From a bacterium (GTDB taxonomy: Bacteria > Krumholzibacteriota > Krumholzibacteriia > LZORAL124-64-63), in NCBI GenBank assembly GCA_016703265.1, contig JADJCK010000003.1, positions 186,001-250,000 on the forward strand: a DNA stretch of 64,000 nt, in the 5' to 3' direction. This document shows, in pieces, positions 52,736 to 62,148 of the stretch. A program made the position numbers and the translations under genes. The notes beneath the pieces were generated by a model. The model was given only the letters and a program-made list of their open reading frames with translations, ran no database searches and was not told the origin of the DNA. The stretch's first letter is position 1. Every line of letters starts with the position of its first letter.

Positions 52736-54343
52736 CTAGAATCGCCGGGCCAGCTCCACGAAGAATCGCCTGCCGGTGATGTCGTCACCCCAGTCGTTGC
52801 GGTAAGAGGCCGCCATGTCCCAGCCGCGCCACAGGTCGCGTGTCAACCCGAGCTCGGCCCAGGTGTTCTCGCGTGAGGCATCGACGAGGTTGCCCGTGTA
52901 CGAGAACCGTCCCACTTCGAAGGTCCAGCGCGAACGGCCGGTCGCGCGCATCAGGCGCAGGCTGGGCGACCAGCCCGAGAGCCACGGGCCGTCGAAGCCG
53001 CGTGCGAACAGGCTGACGTCGGCCACGCGCAACGTGCGCGCCGGCACGCGCGCCATCACGTGCCAGGACTTGACGTCCTCGCCGGTACGCTGCTCGTGGC
53101 GCAGGCCACCCGACACGTCGAGGCTGGCGCCCCCGGGCCCGCGCCAGGCGGCGCCTGCGCGCCAGCCGTTACGACCGGCCTCGGTGAACAGGCTGTCCGG
53201 CAGCGAACGTGTCTCCCAGGTGCGGACGGGTTCGCGCCCGTCATAGCCCAGCGTGAGCGCCAGCGGCTTCGTAACCTGGTAGCGTCCGGTCAACGCGGTG
53301 CTGGTCAGCGCGGCACTGCGCCCACCCTCTTCCTTGCGCCAGCCGCGGTAGAGATCCACCTCGGCTGCCTGCAGGAGGCTTAGCCGGTTCCCGTCGCGCC
53401 AACTGGTGACGAGCGACAGGTACTCGCGGCTGATCTCGCCTTCGCGATAGCGCCCCACGGCGGCCAGGGTCACGTCGAGATAGCGCCCGTTCGCGCCCGC
53501 GCGATCGTATTCGAGGACGGCGCCGGCCAGGTGGTCGTCGGTGCTGAAGCCGAGGTCGCCCCAGGCGGGGGCAAAGCCGCCGAAGACACCGAACGTCGTT
53601 GCGGCGCCCAGCCGCCGGGTGACAGCCAGGCCGTCGAACGGACCGGCGGCGGCAGTCCGGCGCCCACCCACGCGGCCGAACGCGAACTGCCAGCCCAGGT
53701 CACGACCTTCGCGCACGAGCGCCGCCTCCAGCACGCGGTTGCGCCACTCGGAAGCTGGCGTGCTCTCGCCGAAGCCGCTGCGCGTGATGCGGCGCAGGCT
53801 GCCGCGACCGTGGAACTCGAAGCCGTTGCCCAGCTCGCGCGCACGCACGCGGAACGGCAGGCTGAACAGGTCCGTCGAGAGGTTGCGGTCCGTCGACTCC
53901 GATGTGTGGTCCCACTGGAGCGCCACCCAGCCGTCGAGGCGTTCGCGCGGGCGCGAGCGCGAGGCTCCGCCCGTGCCGTCCACCGTGCGGACGCGCGAGA
54001 CGAGCGTGTCCGCCACCGCTGGCGCCGCGCCGCCGGCGACTGGCTCGTAGAGGGCGCGATCGCCGGTGTTGATGGCGCCCGCGCCGCTGATGATGCGGCA
54101 CGAGGCCGAGTGCTCGGCGACATAGGCCACCTCGAGTTCGGCCACCGCCTTGCCGCCGCGAACGACGCGCACCTTGACGCCCACGTCCAGGCCGGCGGCG
54201 CTGCCCTCGTCCAGGTAGACGCTCTCCGCCGAGACGAAGCGGACGTGGCATTCAGCCTCGGCGGCGGCGGTCGAACGCGGCCAGGCCAGCCCCATCGCAA
54301 GGGCCAGGATGACGATGATGGTCGCCGATCTTGTCTTCAGCAT
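52736..54343 (-). CDS. Outer-membrane beta-barrel protein of the multihaem cytochrome operon
   Basis: 535 aa. ATG 54343 shares one base with the cytochrome stop (TGATG). Signal peptide TIIVILALAMGLAWPRSTAA. A small N-terminal beta domain (VYLDEGSAAGLDVGVKVRVV) leads into ~400 residues of alternating strands (WQFAFGRVGGRRTAAAGPFD, AVTRRLGAATTFGVFGGFAP, GLTRDLWRGWDMAASYRNDW) ending in FFVELARRF, a terminal Phe as in barrels. No haem motif. By context it is the porin-like partner that could house or export the cytochromes, in the manner of MtrB-type proteins; sequence similarity to MtrB itself is not evident. Confidence 0.82.
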   Translation of the reverse strand: MLKTRSATIIVILALAMGLAWPRSTAAAEAECHVRFVSAESVYLDEGSAAGLDVGVKVRVVRGGKAVAELEVAYVAEHSASCRIISGAGAINTGDRALYEPVAGGAAPAVADTLVSRVRTVDGTGGASRSRPRERLDGWVALQWDHTSESTDRNLSTDLFSLPFRVRARELGNGFEFHGRGSLRRITRSGFGESTPASEWRNRVLEAALVREGRDLGWQFAFGRVGGRRTAAAGPFDGLAVTRRLGAATTFGVFGGFAPAWGDLGFSTDDHLAGAVLEYDRAGANGRYLDVTLAAVGRYREGEISREYLSLVTSWRDGNRLSLLQAAEVDLYRGWRKEEGGRSAALTSTALTGRYQVTKPLALTLGYDGREPVRTWETRSLPDSLFTEAGRNGWRAGAAWRGPGGASLDVSGGLRHEQRTGEDVKSWHVMARVPARTLRVADVSLFARGFDGPWLSGWSPSLRLMRATGRSRWTFEVGRFSYTGNLVDASRENTWAELGLTRDLWRGWDMAASYRNDWGDDITGRRFFVELARRF

Positions 54344-56297
54344 CAATCGCGCCCGTCCGGGTGGCACGTGTAGCAGGCGGTACTCACCCACTGGTAGTCG
54401 CGCCGGCCCTCGTGATCGTTGGCCATGTCGGTCTGGTTGTGCTCGTGGCACAGGATGCACTCGAAGTGCGCGTAGTTGCTCGGCGTCACGTGGCACTGCG
54501 CACAGTCGATGTTGCGGTGCGCGCCCGATTCGATCGGGAACAGCGGCTCGTGGTCCCAGGTGGACGGGGTCCAGGCCGTCGTCGAGTGGCACGTCACGCA
54601 GGTGGTCGGGAACGACGCTGCGGTGTGGCTCGGGTCGTTCGTCTGGGCGTAGTCCGCCTGGTGACAGGCGTAGCAATCGGTCGGCGTGCCCGCGTACCCG
54701 GCGCCGTGGCACTCGGCGCAGGTGGCATTGCGATGCGCACCCGTCAACGGGAACGCCGTCGTGTTGTGGTCGAACTGCGCCGGCTCCCAGGCCGTGGTCG
54801 AATGGCAGGACGCGCAGGCCGTCGGGTATCCCGAAGCCACGTGGTTCGGGTCGGTCGCGCCGGTGTAATCCGCCTGGTGGCAGGCGTAGCAATCGGACGG
54901 CGTACCGGTGTAACCCATGGCGTGGCAGGCCTCACAGGTGGCGTTGCGGTGCGCACCGGTGAGCGGGAACGACGTGGTCCCATGGTCAAACTGCGCCGGC
55001 GTCCAGGCTGTCGTTGAGTGACACACGACACAGGTCGTGGGGATGTTCGCCGTGGCGTGGTTCGGCGCCGTCGTCGCCGCATAGTTCGCCTGGTGGCAGG
55101 CGAAGCAGTCCGTCGGCGTTCCCGTGTAGCCCCCGGCGTGGCACTCCATGCAGCTCTGCGCCGCATGCGCGCCCGTCAGAGGGAACGCAGTACGCGCATG
55201 GTCGAAGTTCGAATCGTCCCAGGTCGTCACCGCATGGCAGGCCGTGCAGTCGGTCGGGAACCCGCCGGAGACGTGGTTGGGGTCGGCCGCCGCTTCGAAG
55301 TCGGGGCGGTGGCAGGCATAGCATTCCGTCGATGTCGCCACGTACCCCGCCGTGTGGCAGGAGGCGCAGTCGACGCCGCGGTGTCCACCCTGCAGCGGGT
55401 AGTTGGCCGGCGCCAGGGCGTGGTCATAGGTGGACGGCTGCCAGTCGCTGGTGCCGTGGCACGACACGCAGGTGGTGCCCAGGCCGGCCGTCGCGTGCGG
55501 CGGGTTCGCCGACGCATCGTAGTCCGGCTGGTGGCAGGCGTAGCAGTCGGTGGGCGTGCCCACAAACGTTTCCGCGTGGCACGAGGCGCACGCCGTCGTC
55601 GCATGAGCGCCCGTCAGCGGGAAACTGAGCGAATGGATGAAGTCGCCGCGGCCCCAGTTGGCCGCAAAGACCCCGTGGCAGCGATCGCAGTCGGTGGTGA
55701 ACCCGGCCAGCCGATGGTCCGGGTCACGCGTTGCCTCGTAGTCGGGCTGGTGGCAGGCAAAACAGTCGGACGGCGTGCCCAGGTACTCACCGCGCTGGGC
55801 GCCGGTGTGGCAGGCATCGCAATCGACGCTGGCATGGGCGCCGACCAGCGGCAGGCGCGTCGTGTCATGCTCGCGCTGCGCCTGCGAACGCTCGACCCAT
55901 CCGGCGGGCGTGTGGCACTGCTCGCAGGCGGGACCGAGGCGATTCTTGTGCGCATCGAGGTGGCAGTCGGCGCAACGCGTGCCGATGTGGGAGAACTGCG
56001 GCTGCTTGTGGCAGTCGCGACAGGCGACCATCGCGTGCTGGCCCTCCAGGTTGAAGCCGGTCGTGGCGTGGTCGAAGGGCACCGACTTCGCGTCGGCCGC
56101 CCAGGACTGCTCGGCATGGCACAGGCGGCAATCCAGCTTCATGTCGCCGTGCGGGTTGACCGCCGTGGGCGTCGGGGCCGGGGCAGGGGCAGCGGGGGCC
56201 GGGGCGCAGACGCAGCGCCGGTCACTGCAGCCATCAGCAGCGCCAGCAGGGCAAGCGCCGAGCAGAGGACCGCGATGCGAAAGCTTCGCCTGTTCAT
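54343..56297 (-). CDS. 25-haem c-type cytochrome, signal peptide and mature part in different frames
   Basis: Mature part carries 25 CxxCH motifs, from CRLCH to CYTCH, in ~590 residues, built largely from a 72-residue unit repeated about six times (GTP-D-CYACHQADY..., PTxCxxCHSTTAW, FPLTGAH, with three haems per unit). The start overlaps the stop of the 20-haem gene (ATG at 56297) and encodes a good signal peptide (RIAVLCSALALLALLMAAVT), but that frame ends at 56139. The cytochrome frame is offset by one base. Adding one C in the C-rich stretch around 56180-56210 joins them as an Ala/Pro linker (APAPAPTPTAVNPHGDMKLD). So this is either a base error in a homopolymer run, a frameshift mutation, or programmed slippage. 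Expected periplasmic or extracellular. Confidence 0.85.
54540..55790 (-). repeat. Tandem 216-bp coding repeats in the 25-haem cytochrome gene
   Basis: About six diverged copies of a 72-codon unit, each encoding three haem sites; copies near 54600-55000 are the most alike. The repetition explains the periodic DNA here and is a likely site of copy-number change or misassembly. Confidence 0.8.
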
Positions 56298-58090
56298 GAC
56301 TGGCCTTTCTGGATTGCCGGCGGGTTGACGTGACAGGCCCGGCACTCGATCTGGAGCGGCTTGTAGTGCAGCAGTCGCGGCTGGTCGGCGCTGATCGGCA
56401 GGTGACACTTGCCGCAGGCGACCTTCTCGTGTCCCCCGCGCAGCGGGAAGCGACTGTCCTTCTCATGGTCGAACTTCTCGGCGAGCCAGTCGGTGGCGAC
56501 GTGGCAACGCGCGCAATCGGCGGCCTTCGTGCCGGCCACGGGCTTGTCGGCGAACTGGTCGCGGTGCACGTCCTTGTGGCAGGCGGCGCAGTACTTGTCC
56601 GTGACCTTGAAGGGCACCTTCGTCTGCGCTGCCCCGGCCTGGGCCCCGGACTTCTTGGCCTTCGCGGCGACCACCGGCTTGTGACAGGCCAGGCAGGCGA
56701 CCTTCGCATGCCGCCCGTCAAGCCTGAACTCGGAGCGGTTGTGGTCGAACGCGACCTGGCGCCAGCTGGTCTCGTTGTGGCAGACGACGCAGGCGCCGGC
56801 GGCAGCATCGACGGCGAAGCGGTCGCCCTGGCCCTCGTGCGGGTCGCGGTGGCAGTCGACGCACCGGGCAGACGCCGGCTTCAGGTCGGCCGCCCGCGCG
56901 TAGGGCGCCTTGCGATCGGCGGCTTCCTTCAGCGGCTTGTGGCAGAGCAGGCAGGGCACCGCCTGGTGCGCCCCGCGCAGCGGGTAGGCCGACTTCGCAT
57001 GCTTGTCCAGCCCGTAGCGGGCGGGCGTGAACCCGTCGACGGTATGGCAGTTCTCGCAGGTCATCCATTCCGGGCGCTTGCGGGCGTCGGCCTGGTGCGC
57101 ATCGCGGTGGCAGTCCCTGCAGGCCGCGAATGCCGGCTTCTGCTTGCCGCCGCCGTGGCAGTCGGCGCAGGCGGTGCCCTTGTGCCTGCCCAGCAGCGGG
57201 TACTTGGTGCGGCTGTGGTCGAAGCCGTCGCCACTGATCTTCTTCCAGCTGTCGGTGACGTGGCACTTCGTGCAGTCGGGACCCAGCTGGCCCACGTGCG
57301 GATCCTTGTGGCAGTCCGTGCACAGCGCATGAGCCACGGGCGTGAACTTCGGCGACGGCGGCAGCTTGCCGTCCTCGGCGCGCACGGGCAGGGCCGGGTG
57401 ACACTTGGCGCAATCGGCCTTCAGGTGGCGGCCGCTGAGCGGGAAGACGGTCTTCGCGTGGTCGAAGCCCACCGTCGGCTTCCAGCCTGCCGTGTTGTGG
57501 CACCCGGTGCAGGCACGCACGACGCCGTCGGTCTTGAGCTGGCCGCGGTGATGGTCACCGTGGCAATCGAGGCAGGCGACCGGCAGTCCCAGGTACGTGC
57601 GGTCGGGATCCTTCCTGTCGGCGCGCAGCGCCTCCGGATCCGTGACCTTGCCCGCATTGTGGCACTTGCGGCAATCCAGCTTCGCGTGGCCGCCGGTCAG
57701 TTCCCATCCCGCCTGCTTGTGGTCGAACTTCTCCGGCCCGCCCTGCCAGTGGATCAGTTCGTAGTCGGTGCCGTGGTGTTCGGTGTGGCAGTCGGCGCAC
57801 CGCGCGTACTCCTGCCGGCTGTGCAGTCCCTTGCCGGCGGTGCGCTGGGCCGAGATCTCCTTGTGGCAGCCGAGGCAACGATCCTGCACTTCGCGATTGC
57901 CCAGCTCATGGCACTCGCTGCACTTCTTGAGGCCCTCGAGCTGCGAGTGCGCGCGCGTCAACGGACCCGGCGAAAGCTGGGCCAGGGCCGGCCAAGCGAT
58001 CATGAGTTGCAATATCAAGAAGCAAAATGGTCGGATTTTTCCACGGATTGACCACATTCTGCGAATCACGAGACCGTGACGAATCGACAT
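56294..58090 (-). CDS. 20-haem c-type cytochrome (cytochrome c3/cytochrome c7-like repeats)
   Basis: 598 aa with 20 CxxCH motifs (CSECH first, CRACH last). Modules recur with a pattern like FDHKQAGWELTGGHAKLDCR, FDHAKTVFPLSGRHLKADCA, FDHSRTKYPLLGRHKGTACA, each with distal His candidates in FDH and GxH. N-terminus RPFCFLILQLMIAWPALAQ is a signal peptide; ATG 58090 chosen, ATG 58057 is an alternative that gives a tighter leader. Its stop overlaps the next cytochrome start, and it begins 14 bp after the haem b gene. Likely a periplasmic electron wire between the membrane protein and the outer-membrane parts. Confidence 0.93.
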   Translation of the reverse strand: MSIRHGLVIRRMWSIRGKIRPFCFLILQLMIAWPALAQLSPGPLTRAHSQLEGLKKCSECHELGNREVQDRCLGCHKEISAQRTAGKGLHSRQEYARCADCHTEHHGTDYELIHWQGGPEKFDHKQAGWELTGGHAKLDCRKCHNAGKVTDPEALRADRKDPDRTYLGLPVACLDCHGDHHRGQLKTDGVVRACTGCHNTAGWKPTVGFDHAKTVFPLSGRHLKADCAKCHPALPVRAEDGKLPPSPKFTPVAHALCTDCHKDPHVGQLGPDCTKCHVTDSWKKISGDGFDHSRTKYPLLGRHKGTACADCHGGGKQKPAFAACRDCHRDAHQADARKRPEWMTCENCHTVDGFTPARYGLDKHAKSAYPLRGAHQAVPCLLCHKPLKEAADRKAPYARAADLKPASARCVDCHRDPHEGQGDRFAVDAAAGACVVCHNETSWRQVAFDHNRSEFRLDGRHAKVACLACHKPVVAAKAKKSGAQAGAAQTKVPFKVTDKYCAACHKDVHRDQFADKPVAGTKAADCARCHVATDWLAEKFDHEKDSRFPLRGGHEKVACGKCHLPISADQPRLLHYKPLQIECRACHVNPPAIQKGQS

Positions 58091-58103
58091 TACCCTGCGT
58101 TTC

Positions 58104-58973
58104 TCAGGAACCGAATTCCCAGACGTAGCCCAACGCGACAGCCACCGCCACATGCACGATCATCACGAGGATCATGATGAACGCGAAGGGCTTATGGAAC
58201 ACGTGCCAGTAGTGGAACAGGTCGCGGATCAGGTGGAACAACCGCAGTCGCCTGGTCTGCAACACCCATTCCTTCGCCAACCTGACGGCCACCGCGCGGT
58301 CGCCGTCCACATGCCGGAGCGACCATCTCTGCAATTGACGGACCAGCGTGCCGTTGAGGAAGGGCAGCATCAGGAGCGCCATCGGGGCGGCGCGATGCTC
58401 GAGCTTCCGCAGGGCCAGGTCCTCGAGGACCGCTGCGGCGCGATCGTCCATGTTGTGGTTCATCGACAATTCGACGAGCAGGGCTTCATTGCGCGCCTCG
58501 ATCTCGGCCACGTCAAGCGTTTCACCGAGCACGTTGCGCGGGATCTGCTGGTACAGGTAGCGGCCGAAGAAGCCGCTGAGGGCCACGGCCACCATCGACC
58601 AGTAGCTGACCGAGACCAGCCCGCCCACCTTGAACGCGGTATGCAGGGTGATGAGGATCGGCCCCGCAACGCCCAGGAAGATGTGGTAACGCAGCCAGAT
58701 GGGCAGTTGGCCGGCGCGCTGCAGCACGCGCATCCGCTTGCGCAGCGAATACAGCAGCAGCAGCACGATCATGACGCTGCCGAGGATGCCCACGCCGTGG
58801 CCGACGCGGCCGGCGGCGCGGAATTCGCGGAAATCGGGGTGATGCGGCCGCTCGGCCATCCCTGTCGTGAAATAGTCCCAGCCGTTCCAGACGGTCCAGC
58901 CGACCAGCACCGCCACGGCAACGGAAAAAACCGCCAGGACGGCGGCGTGGACTTTCGTGCTCCTGGTCTCCAT
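58104..58973 (-). CDS. Ferric-reductase-like transmembrane haem b protein, first gene of the multihaem operon
   Basis: 289 aa. ATG 58973 after GAGGAGAGG. About five hydrophobic helices with His pairs expected to bind haem b: GRVGHGVGILGSVMIVLLLL, LRYHIFLGVAGPILITLHTA, FHYWHVFHKPFAFIMILVMI and IVHVAVAVALG. This spacing resembles ferric-reductase/cytochrome b561-type domains. A ~90-residue soluble helical insert lies between (DVAEIEARNEALLVELSMNH). It probably passes electrons between the quinone pool or a cytoplasmic donor and the periplasmic cytochromes. Confidence 0.85.
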   Translation of the reverse strand: METRSTKVHAAVLAVFSVAVAVLVGWTVWNGWDYFTTGMAERPHHPDFREFRAAGRVGHGVGILGSVMIVLLLLYSLRKRMRVLQRAGQLPIWLRYHIFLGVAGPILITLHTAFKVGGLVSVSYWSMVAVALSGFFGRYLYQQIPRNVLGETLDVAEIEARNEALLVELSMNHNMDDRAAAVLEDLALRKLEHRAAPMALLMLPFLNGTLVRQLQRWSLRHVDGDRAVAVRLAKEWVLQTRRLRLFHLIRDLFHYWHVFHKPFAFIMILVMIVHVAVAVALGYVWEFGS

Positions 58974-59220
58974 ACCCTCTCCTCGAGCCCCCCGACTCCC
59001 CGTGGCGAGGATCCTTCCTCGTCAGGGCGTCAGGGCCTACATAGCACCTTCAATCCGATAAGAAAAGATCGGAATTATCGCGCCAGCCTTGAGGCTGTGC
59101 TCCGGCGCGCGACGGCCCGGGGCGCGCACGGTGGACATTCCCGCCGCCTCCCGCTAGCTTCTGCCCGAGTCCCCGCGCTGCGGGCGCGCCCCGTTTCGAC
59201 CCGGAAAGGCCTGTCGCCGC

Positions 59221-60936
59221 ATGAACGAAGACATCCCTGCCGCCGGCACCGACGCCGACCCCGAACGCTCCGATTTCATCCGCGCCTTCGTGCGCGAGGA
59301 CCTGGCGGCCGGCCGCAACGACGGGCGCGTGCACACGCGCTTTCCGCCCGAACCCAACGGCTACCTGCATATCGGGCACGCCAAGGCCATCATGATCAGC
59401 TGGACGCTGGCGCAGGAGTTCGGCGGCAAGTTCAACCTCCGGTTCGACGACACGAACCCCGAGAAGGAGGACGTGGAGTACGTCGAGTCCATCAAGAAGG
59501 ACGCCCGCTGGCTGGGCGCCGACTGGGAGGACCGCGAGTTCCACGCCTCGGACTACTTCGACCAGCTCTATGCCTGGGCGCAGTACCTCATTCGCGAAGG
59601 CAAGGCCTACGTCTGCTCGCTGGACGAGGAGCAGATCCGCCTGTGGCGCGGCACCGTGACCGAGGCGGGACGTCCGAGTCCCGACCGCGAGCGGCCGGCG
59701 GCCGAGAGCCTGGACCTGCTCGAGCGCATGCGGAAGGGCGAGTTCCCCGAGGGCAGGTACACGCTGCGGGCGAAGATCGACATGGCGCACCCGAACATGA
59801 AGATGCGCGACCCGCTGCTGTACCGCATCCGCCGCGTGCCGCATCACCGCACCGGCGACAAGTGGAACATCTATCCCATGTACGACTACGCGCACGGGCA
59901 GTGCGACGCCATCGAGGGCATCACCCATTCGCTGTGCAGCCTCGAGTTCGAGGTGCATCGCCCGCTGTACGAGTGGTTCATCGAGAACCTGCCGGTACCC
60001 TACAAGCCACGGCAGATCGAGTTCGCGCGCCTGAAGCTGAACTACACGGTCATGAGCAAGCGCAAGCTGCTGCAGCTGGTGAAGAACAACCACGTGAGCG
60101 GCTGGGACGACCCGCGCATGCCGACGCTCAGCGGATTGCGGCGACTGGGCTACACGGCCAGTTCCATCTGCCGGTTCGCCGAACGGGTGGGCGTGGCCAA
60201 GCGGGACTCGACGGTGGACCTGGACCTGCTGAAGTGGTCGATCCGCGAGGAACTGAACCGCGAGGCGCCGCGCGTGATGGCAGTGCTGCATCCGTTGAAG
60301 GTGGTCATCACCAACTATCCCGAGGGCCAGGTCGAGCAGATCACCTGCGAGAACAATCCCGAGGAGCCGGCTGCCGGGACGCGCGAGGTGCCGTTCACCC
60401 GCGAGCTGTACATCGAGCAGGACGACTTCCGCGAAGATGCCCCGCGCAAGTACTTCCGCCTGAAGCCGGGCGGCGAGGTGCGCCTGAAGCACGCCTACTT
60501 CATCAAGTGCGACGAGGTCATCAAGGATGCGGCCGGCAACGTGGTCGAACTGCGCTGCTCGTATGACCCGGCCTCGCGCGGCGGCACCAGTCCTGACGGA
60601 CGCAAGGTACAGGGCACGCTGCAGTGGGTCTCGGCCGCGCACGCCGCGAAGGTGGAAGTGCGGCTGTACGACAACCTGTTCCGCGTGCCGTTCCCCGAGG
60701 AAGGGGTCGAGGACTTCCTGGTGAACCTCAATCCCGACTCGCTCGAGGTCGTGAAGGAAGCCCTGGTCGAGCCGGCGCTGGGCCAGGTCGAGCCCGGGTA
60801 CCGCTGCCAGTTCATGCGGCACGGCTACTTCTTCGCCGACCCCGTCGACTCGAAGCCGGGCGCGCCCGTGTTCAACCGCACGGCCACGCTGAAGGACAGC
60901 TGGGCCAAGCTGGAAGCGGGCGGCAAGTCGGAGTGA
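59221..60936 (+). CDS. glnS: Glutaminyl-tRNA synthetase
   Basis: 571 aa class I synthetase. HIGH motif in PPEPNGYLHIGHAKAI, FDDTNPEKEDVEYVESIK, YPMYDYAHGQCDAIEGITHS, KMSKS motif as VMSKRKL, and the C-terminal beta-barrel anticodon domains (MAVLHPLKVVITNYPEGQVE, FMRHGYFFADPVDSKPGAPV). ATG 59221 is 10 bases after GGAAAGG. Presence of glnS implies direct Gln-tRNA charging, in contrast with organisms using only the GatCAB route. Followed after 61 bp by selD on the same strand. Confidence 0.96.
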   Translation: MNEDIPAAGTDADPERSDFIRAFVREDLAAGRNDGRVHTRFPPEPNGYLHIGHAKAIMISWTLAQEFGGKFNLRFDDTNPEKEDVEYVESIKKDARWLGADWEDREFHASDYFDQLYAWAQYLIREGKAYVCSLDEEQIRLWRGTVTEAGRPSPDRERPAAESLDLLERMRKGEFPEGRYTLRAKIDMAHPNMKMRDPLLYRIRRVPHHRTGDKWNIYPMYDYAHGQCDAIEGITHSLCSLEFEVHRPLYEWFIENLPVPYKPRQIEFARLKLNYTVMSKRKLLQLVKNNHVSGWDDPRMPTLSGLRRLGYTASSICRFAERVGVAKRDSTVDLDLLKWSIREELNREAPRVMAVLHPLKVVITNYPEGQVEQITCENNPEEPAAGTREVPFTRELYIEQDDFREDAPRKYFRLKPGGEVRLKHAYFIKCDEVIKDAAGNVVELRCSYDPASRGGTSPDGRKVQGTLQWVSAAHAAKVEVRLYDNLFRVPFPEEGVEDFLVNLNPDSLEVVKEALVEPALGQVEPGYRCQFMRHGYFFADPVDSKPGAPVFNRTATLKDSWAKLEAGGKSE

Positions 60937-60997
60937 CGGTGGATCGTCGGCAACCGGCGTCGCCCCCGAGGCGGCGCCCCGGAAGGAGGTGTTGGCC

Positions 60998-62053
60998 ATG
61001 AGTTTCGGCGAGAAGATCTTCCTGACGCGCTTCGCCAAGAGCGCCGGCTGAGCCGCCAAGCTGAGTCCGGGGGACCTGGACCAGATCCTGGCACCTATCC
61101 GCGCCGTCGCCCCGCCCGACCTCTTGGTCGGATTCGAGACGTCGGACGATGCCGCCGTCTACCGTCTGGACGCCGAGCGCGCCATGGTCTGCACCGCCGA
61201 CTTCATCACCCCCGTGGTGGATGACCCACGCACGTTCGGCCGCGTGGCGGCCGCCAACTCGCTGAGCGATGTCTACGCGATGGGCGGCGTGCCGCTGGTG
61301 GCGCTGAACCTGCTGGGCTACCCGCCGGCGGGCGTGCCCAATGCCGTGCTGGGCGAGATCCTCGTCGGCGCCGGCCAGATGTGCGCCGAGGCCGGCTGTG
61401 CCGTGGGCGGCGGCCACTCGGTGCGCGACGAGGAAGTGAAATTCGGTCTCAGTGTCACCGGGCTGGTGCACCCCGACCGCATCCTGCGCAACAGCGGCGC
61501 CCGCCCGGGCGACCGGCTGGTGCTGACCAAGCCGCTGGGCACCGGCGCCCTGGTGGCCGCCATGAAGAAGGGCGCCCTGCTTCCCGGCGAGTACGAGGCC
61601 CTGGTCACCTGCATGACCACGCTGAATCGCTGCGGCAGCGGCCTGCACGCCCTCGGCGTGAACGCCTGCACCGACGTGACCGGCTTCGGGCTGACCGGCC
61701 ACGGCCTGGAGATGGCCCGCGGCTCGAAGGTGGCGCTGGCCATCCACGCCGGCGCCCTGCCCCAGTTGCCGCGGGCTGCTGCGCTGTGCGCGGCCGGCTT
61801 CACCTGCGGCGGCACGCGCGCCAATGCCGGGTTCACCGCCCGGGGCCTGCGCTTCGACCCGGCCCTGGACGAGGGCATGGTCGGACTGCTGAACGATCCG
61901 CAGACCAGCGGGGGCCTGCTGCTGGCCGTGCCGGCCGACCGGCTCGACGGGGTGCTGACCTTTCTGCGCGAGTCCGGGGCCCTGGCCGCGGCGGTGATCG
62001 GCGAAGCGTCCGAGCGGTCCCCGGACGGCCCGTGGCTCGAATTCCTGCCCTGA
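60998..62053 (+). CDS. selD: Selenide, water dikinase (selenophosphate synthase), selenocysteine-containing
   Basis: 351 aa when UGA at 61049-61051 (residue 18) is read as Sec. ATG 60998 has GGAAGGAGG upstream. N-terminus: LTRFAKSAG-U-AAKLSPGDL; the Sec aligns with catalytic Cys17 of E. coli SelD and Lys21 with its essential Lys20. Then GFETSDDAAVYRLDAERAMV (metal and ATP site), TADFITPVVDDPRTFGRVAA, NSLSDVYAMGGVPLVALNLL, GGGHSVRDEEVKFGL and DVTGFGLTGHGLEMARGS. Makes selenophosphate from selenide and ATP. Ignoring the UGA gives a truncated protein starting near 61124 without the catalytic residue. Sec-containing SelD is known in several bacteria. Confidence 0.95.
61049..61085 (+). promoter_or_regulatory. 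Sec UGA codon and candidate SECIS hairpin of selD
   Basis: UGA at 61049. GTCC (61065-61068) pairs with GGAC (61072-61075) around a GGG loop whose first base is 18 bases after the UGA. Spacing and G in the loop fit the usual description of bacterial SECIS elements; the stem is short, so this is a candidate only. Confidence 0.45.
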
Positions 62054-62148
62054 TCGCGGCTGCGCAATTTGTCTCAACCCCTACGCGACTGCGTCGATAT
62101 CCACGGCGAACCCTGTAAAGGGCCCTTTCGCCCAATGGAGTGTCGGCC

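Noticed and set aside
54540..55790. Periodic DNA repeats as a CRISPR array
   Set aside because: The period is about 216 bp, in frame, diverged, and encodes haem-binding repeats; there are no short identical repeats with unique spacers.
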